From positions 2,852,001 to 2,916,000 of the forward strand of contig JASGHK010000004.1 in assembly GCA_049841135.1 (NCBI GenBank): a stretch of DNA of 64,000 bases, given 5' to 3'. Positions 63,068 to 64,000 of the stretch are shown piece by piece. The notes under the pieces were generated by a model. The model was not told the DNA's origin and did no database searches. It saw only the letters and a program-made list of their open reading frames with translations. The translations under genes and the position numbers were made by a program. How positions within the stretch are numbered: position 1 is the first letter of the stretch; each line of letters opens with the position of its first letter. This stretch comes from JACRCT01 sp049841135. Lineage in GTDB: Bacteria > Myxococcota > Myxococcia > Myxococcales > UBA5297.

Positions 63068-63817
63068 ATGCGCCGTCTGCTCGTCCTGTTGCTCGCCCTT
63101 GCGGCGGCCGTCGCTTTCACGGCCAGCTGCGGCCCCAAGACGCCCCCAACTCCGGTCGCCGGCAAGGATGCCGAGAACGTGATCGCGCCCGAGGATGCCA
63201 GCACCGCCGACCCCGCGGACGCCGGTGACGAGGGCGACGCCTGGCAGGACCCCGGCTTGACGCGCAAGGACGCCAGCCGCCCCTACCCGCCCGGCGGCGG
63301 CACCGACTACAACGTCGGCGGCGTGGTGGAGAACCTCGTCCTCAGCGGCTACACGCAGGGCGTGGCCACTGGCTCGGTCTACCGCCCCATCGAGCTCGCC
63401 GAGTTCTACGACCCGGACGGCAGCAAGGGCTACAAGGTCCTGTTCGTGAACGTCGGCTCGCGCTGGTGCAAGTTCTGCAAGGCCGAGGCGCAGGGCGACG
63501 GCGAGACGCCCTCGCTCAACGACATCTGCCAGGCTCGTAAGGACAAGGGTCTGGTCTGCTACACCGCCATCCTGGAGGACGAGAACTACCCGAATACCGA
63601 ACGCGCGGAGAAGGCCGACCTGACCTGGTGGGCCACCTCCTTCAACACCGAGTACGCGCTGGTGATGGACCCCAACTTCAGCTGGACCGTGTACGGCGAC
63701 GCCTCGGCCGTGCCGCACAACCTGTTCATCGACACCCGGACGATGAAGCTGCTCGCCATCTGCCACGGCGCGGACACCGTGTGCATCCAGACCAACATGG
63801 ACCTCTACACGCAGTAG
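63068..63817 (+). CDS. Thioredoxin-fold lipoprotein
   Basis: The product is 249 residues. Lipobox near FTASC; Asp/Ala-rich linker with a Pro/Gly segment. Thioredoxin-like core: SKGYKVLFVNVGSRWCKFCK with CxxC (WCKFC), YTAILEDENYPNTERAEKAD, then the cis-Pro region SAVPHNLFIDTRTMKLLAIC. It should be a periplasmic disulfide oxidoreductase. Divergent from the Cys-rich lipoprotein gene. ATG 63068 follows GGGAGTGCCC; the GTG at 63062 is an alternative. Confidence 0.8.
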   Translation: MRRLLVLLLALAAAVAFTASCGPKTPPTPVAGKDAENVIAPEDASTADPADAGDEGDAWQDPGLTRKDASRPYPPGGGTDYNVGGVVENLVLSGYTQGVATGSVYRPIELAEFYDPDGSKGYKVLFVNVGSRWCKFCKAEAQGDGETPSLNDICQARKDKGLVCYTAILEDENYPNTERAEKADLTWWATSFNTEYALVMDPNFSWTVYGDASAVPHNLFIDTRTMKLLAICHGADTVCIQTNMDLYTQ

Positions 63818-63860
63818 AGGCGGGCTTCGGGCTCCAGACTCCAAACTTCAGGAGATCATC

Positions 63861-64000
63861 GTGCTGCGCTCGTTCGCTTCGGCTGCCCTCGCGCTCGCGC
63901 TCGTCGGGTGCGCCACCACGGGCTCGTCCTCGTCGTCCAGCACGGCCTCGGCCAGCGCCGCTGCGACCGAGGCCGCGGACTTCACCGTCAAGGCCACCGA
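63861..64000 (+). CDS. Lipoprotein, truncated by window edge
   Basis: GTG start after CAGGAGATCATC. Signal peptide LRSFASAALALALVGC with lipobox LVGC, a Ser/Ala-rich linker, then ADFTVKAT, which resembles the start of a redoxin (AhpC/TSA) or similar domain. Only 46 residues are visible. It probably continues the redox set with the thioredoxin-fold lipoprotein 43 nt upstream. Confidence 0.6.
   Translation, partial: MLRSFASAALALALVGCATTGSSSSSSTASASAAATEAADFTVKAT

Overview
The window is high-GC DNA with dense, short-gapped genes on both strands. Many products carry lipobox signal peptides. Several hallmarks point to a myxobacterium-like member of the Myxococcota (former Deltaproteobacteria): an FHA protein ending in an AgmX/PglI-type domain, a secreted protein with a MYXO-CTERM-like tail, a periplasmic caspase-like protein behind an ECF sigma/anti-sigma pair, vWA lipoproteins, PilZ proteins and an outer-membrane barrel of a lineage-restricted type. 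This placement is inferred from gene content; no rRNA or tRNA was found.

Layout. 1-5285: uppP (cut by the window edge), glutaryl-CoA dehydrogenase, M20 peptidase, FHA-AgmX protein. 5428-13672: GH31 lipoprotein, an NlpC/P60-like membrane protein, a class III adenylate cyclase, a metallophosphoesterase and small lipoproteins. 13685-19450: thiamine-binding-like protein, galU, a YigZ protein, a methyltransferase, an ATP-grasp enzyme and a PilZ-like protein. 19580-21341: a 16-residue-repeat protein and an intact IS630-family element. 21409-25869: malic enzyme, cyclic 2,3-diphosphoglycerate synthase, argF. 25962-31602: a tight leftward run of ECF sigma factor, anti-sigma factor, caspase-like EF-hand protein, vWA lipoprotein, 41-residue secreted peptide and second vWA lipoprotein. 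35239-44253: lipid A/LPS core genes (two glycosyltransferases, rfaE2, rfaE1, lpxL-type, lpxK, heptosyltransferase, waaA) with map on the other strand. 44478-50391: envelope proteins, an SDR, an HD-GYP phosphodiesterase, ferredoxin and a BamB-like lipoprotein. 50472-56413: NUDIX-metallo-beta-lactamase fusion, hexapeptide acetyltransferase, MinD/ParA-PilZ fusion, outer-membrane barrel, tiny lipoprotein. 56491-64000: DUF457-like protein, NFACT protein, nikR, mutM, M29-like aminopeptidase and a group of redox-flavoured lipoproteins.

Two results stand out. First, the sigma/anti-sigma/caspase/vWA operon looks like a self-contained envelope signalling module. Second, thirteen genes need exactly one indel to become full length. 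Twelve of these are +1, and seven are one extra A directly before AGC (usually GGAGCTC read as GGAAGCTC). That regularity points to a systematic consensus error or a sequence-specific process, not ordinary gene decay. Those genes are annotated as single repaired CDSs. Dispersed short repeats are also present, one of them in frame inside a NUDIX domain.
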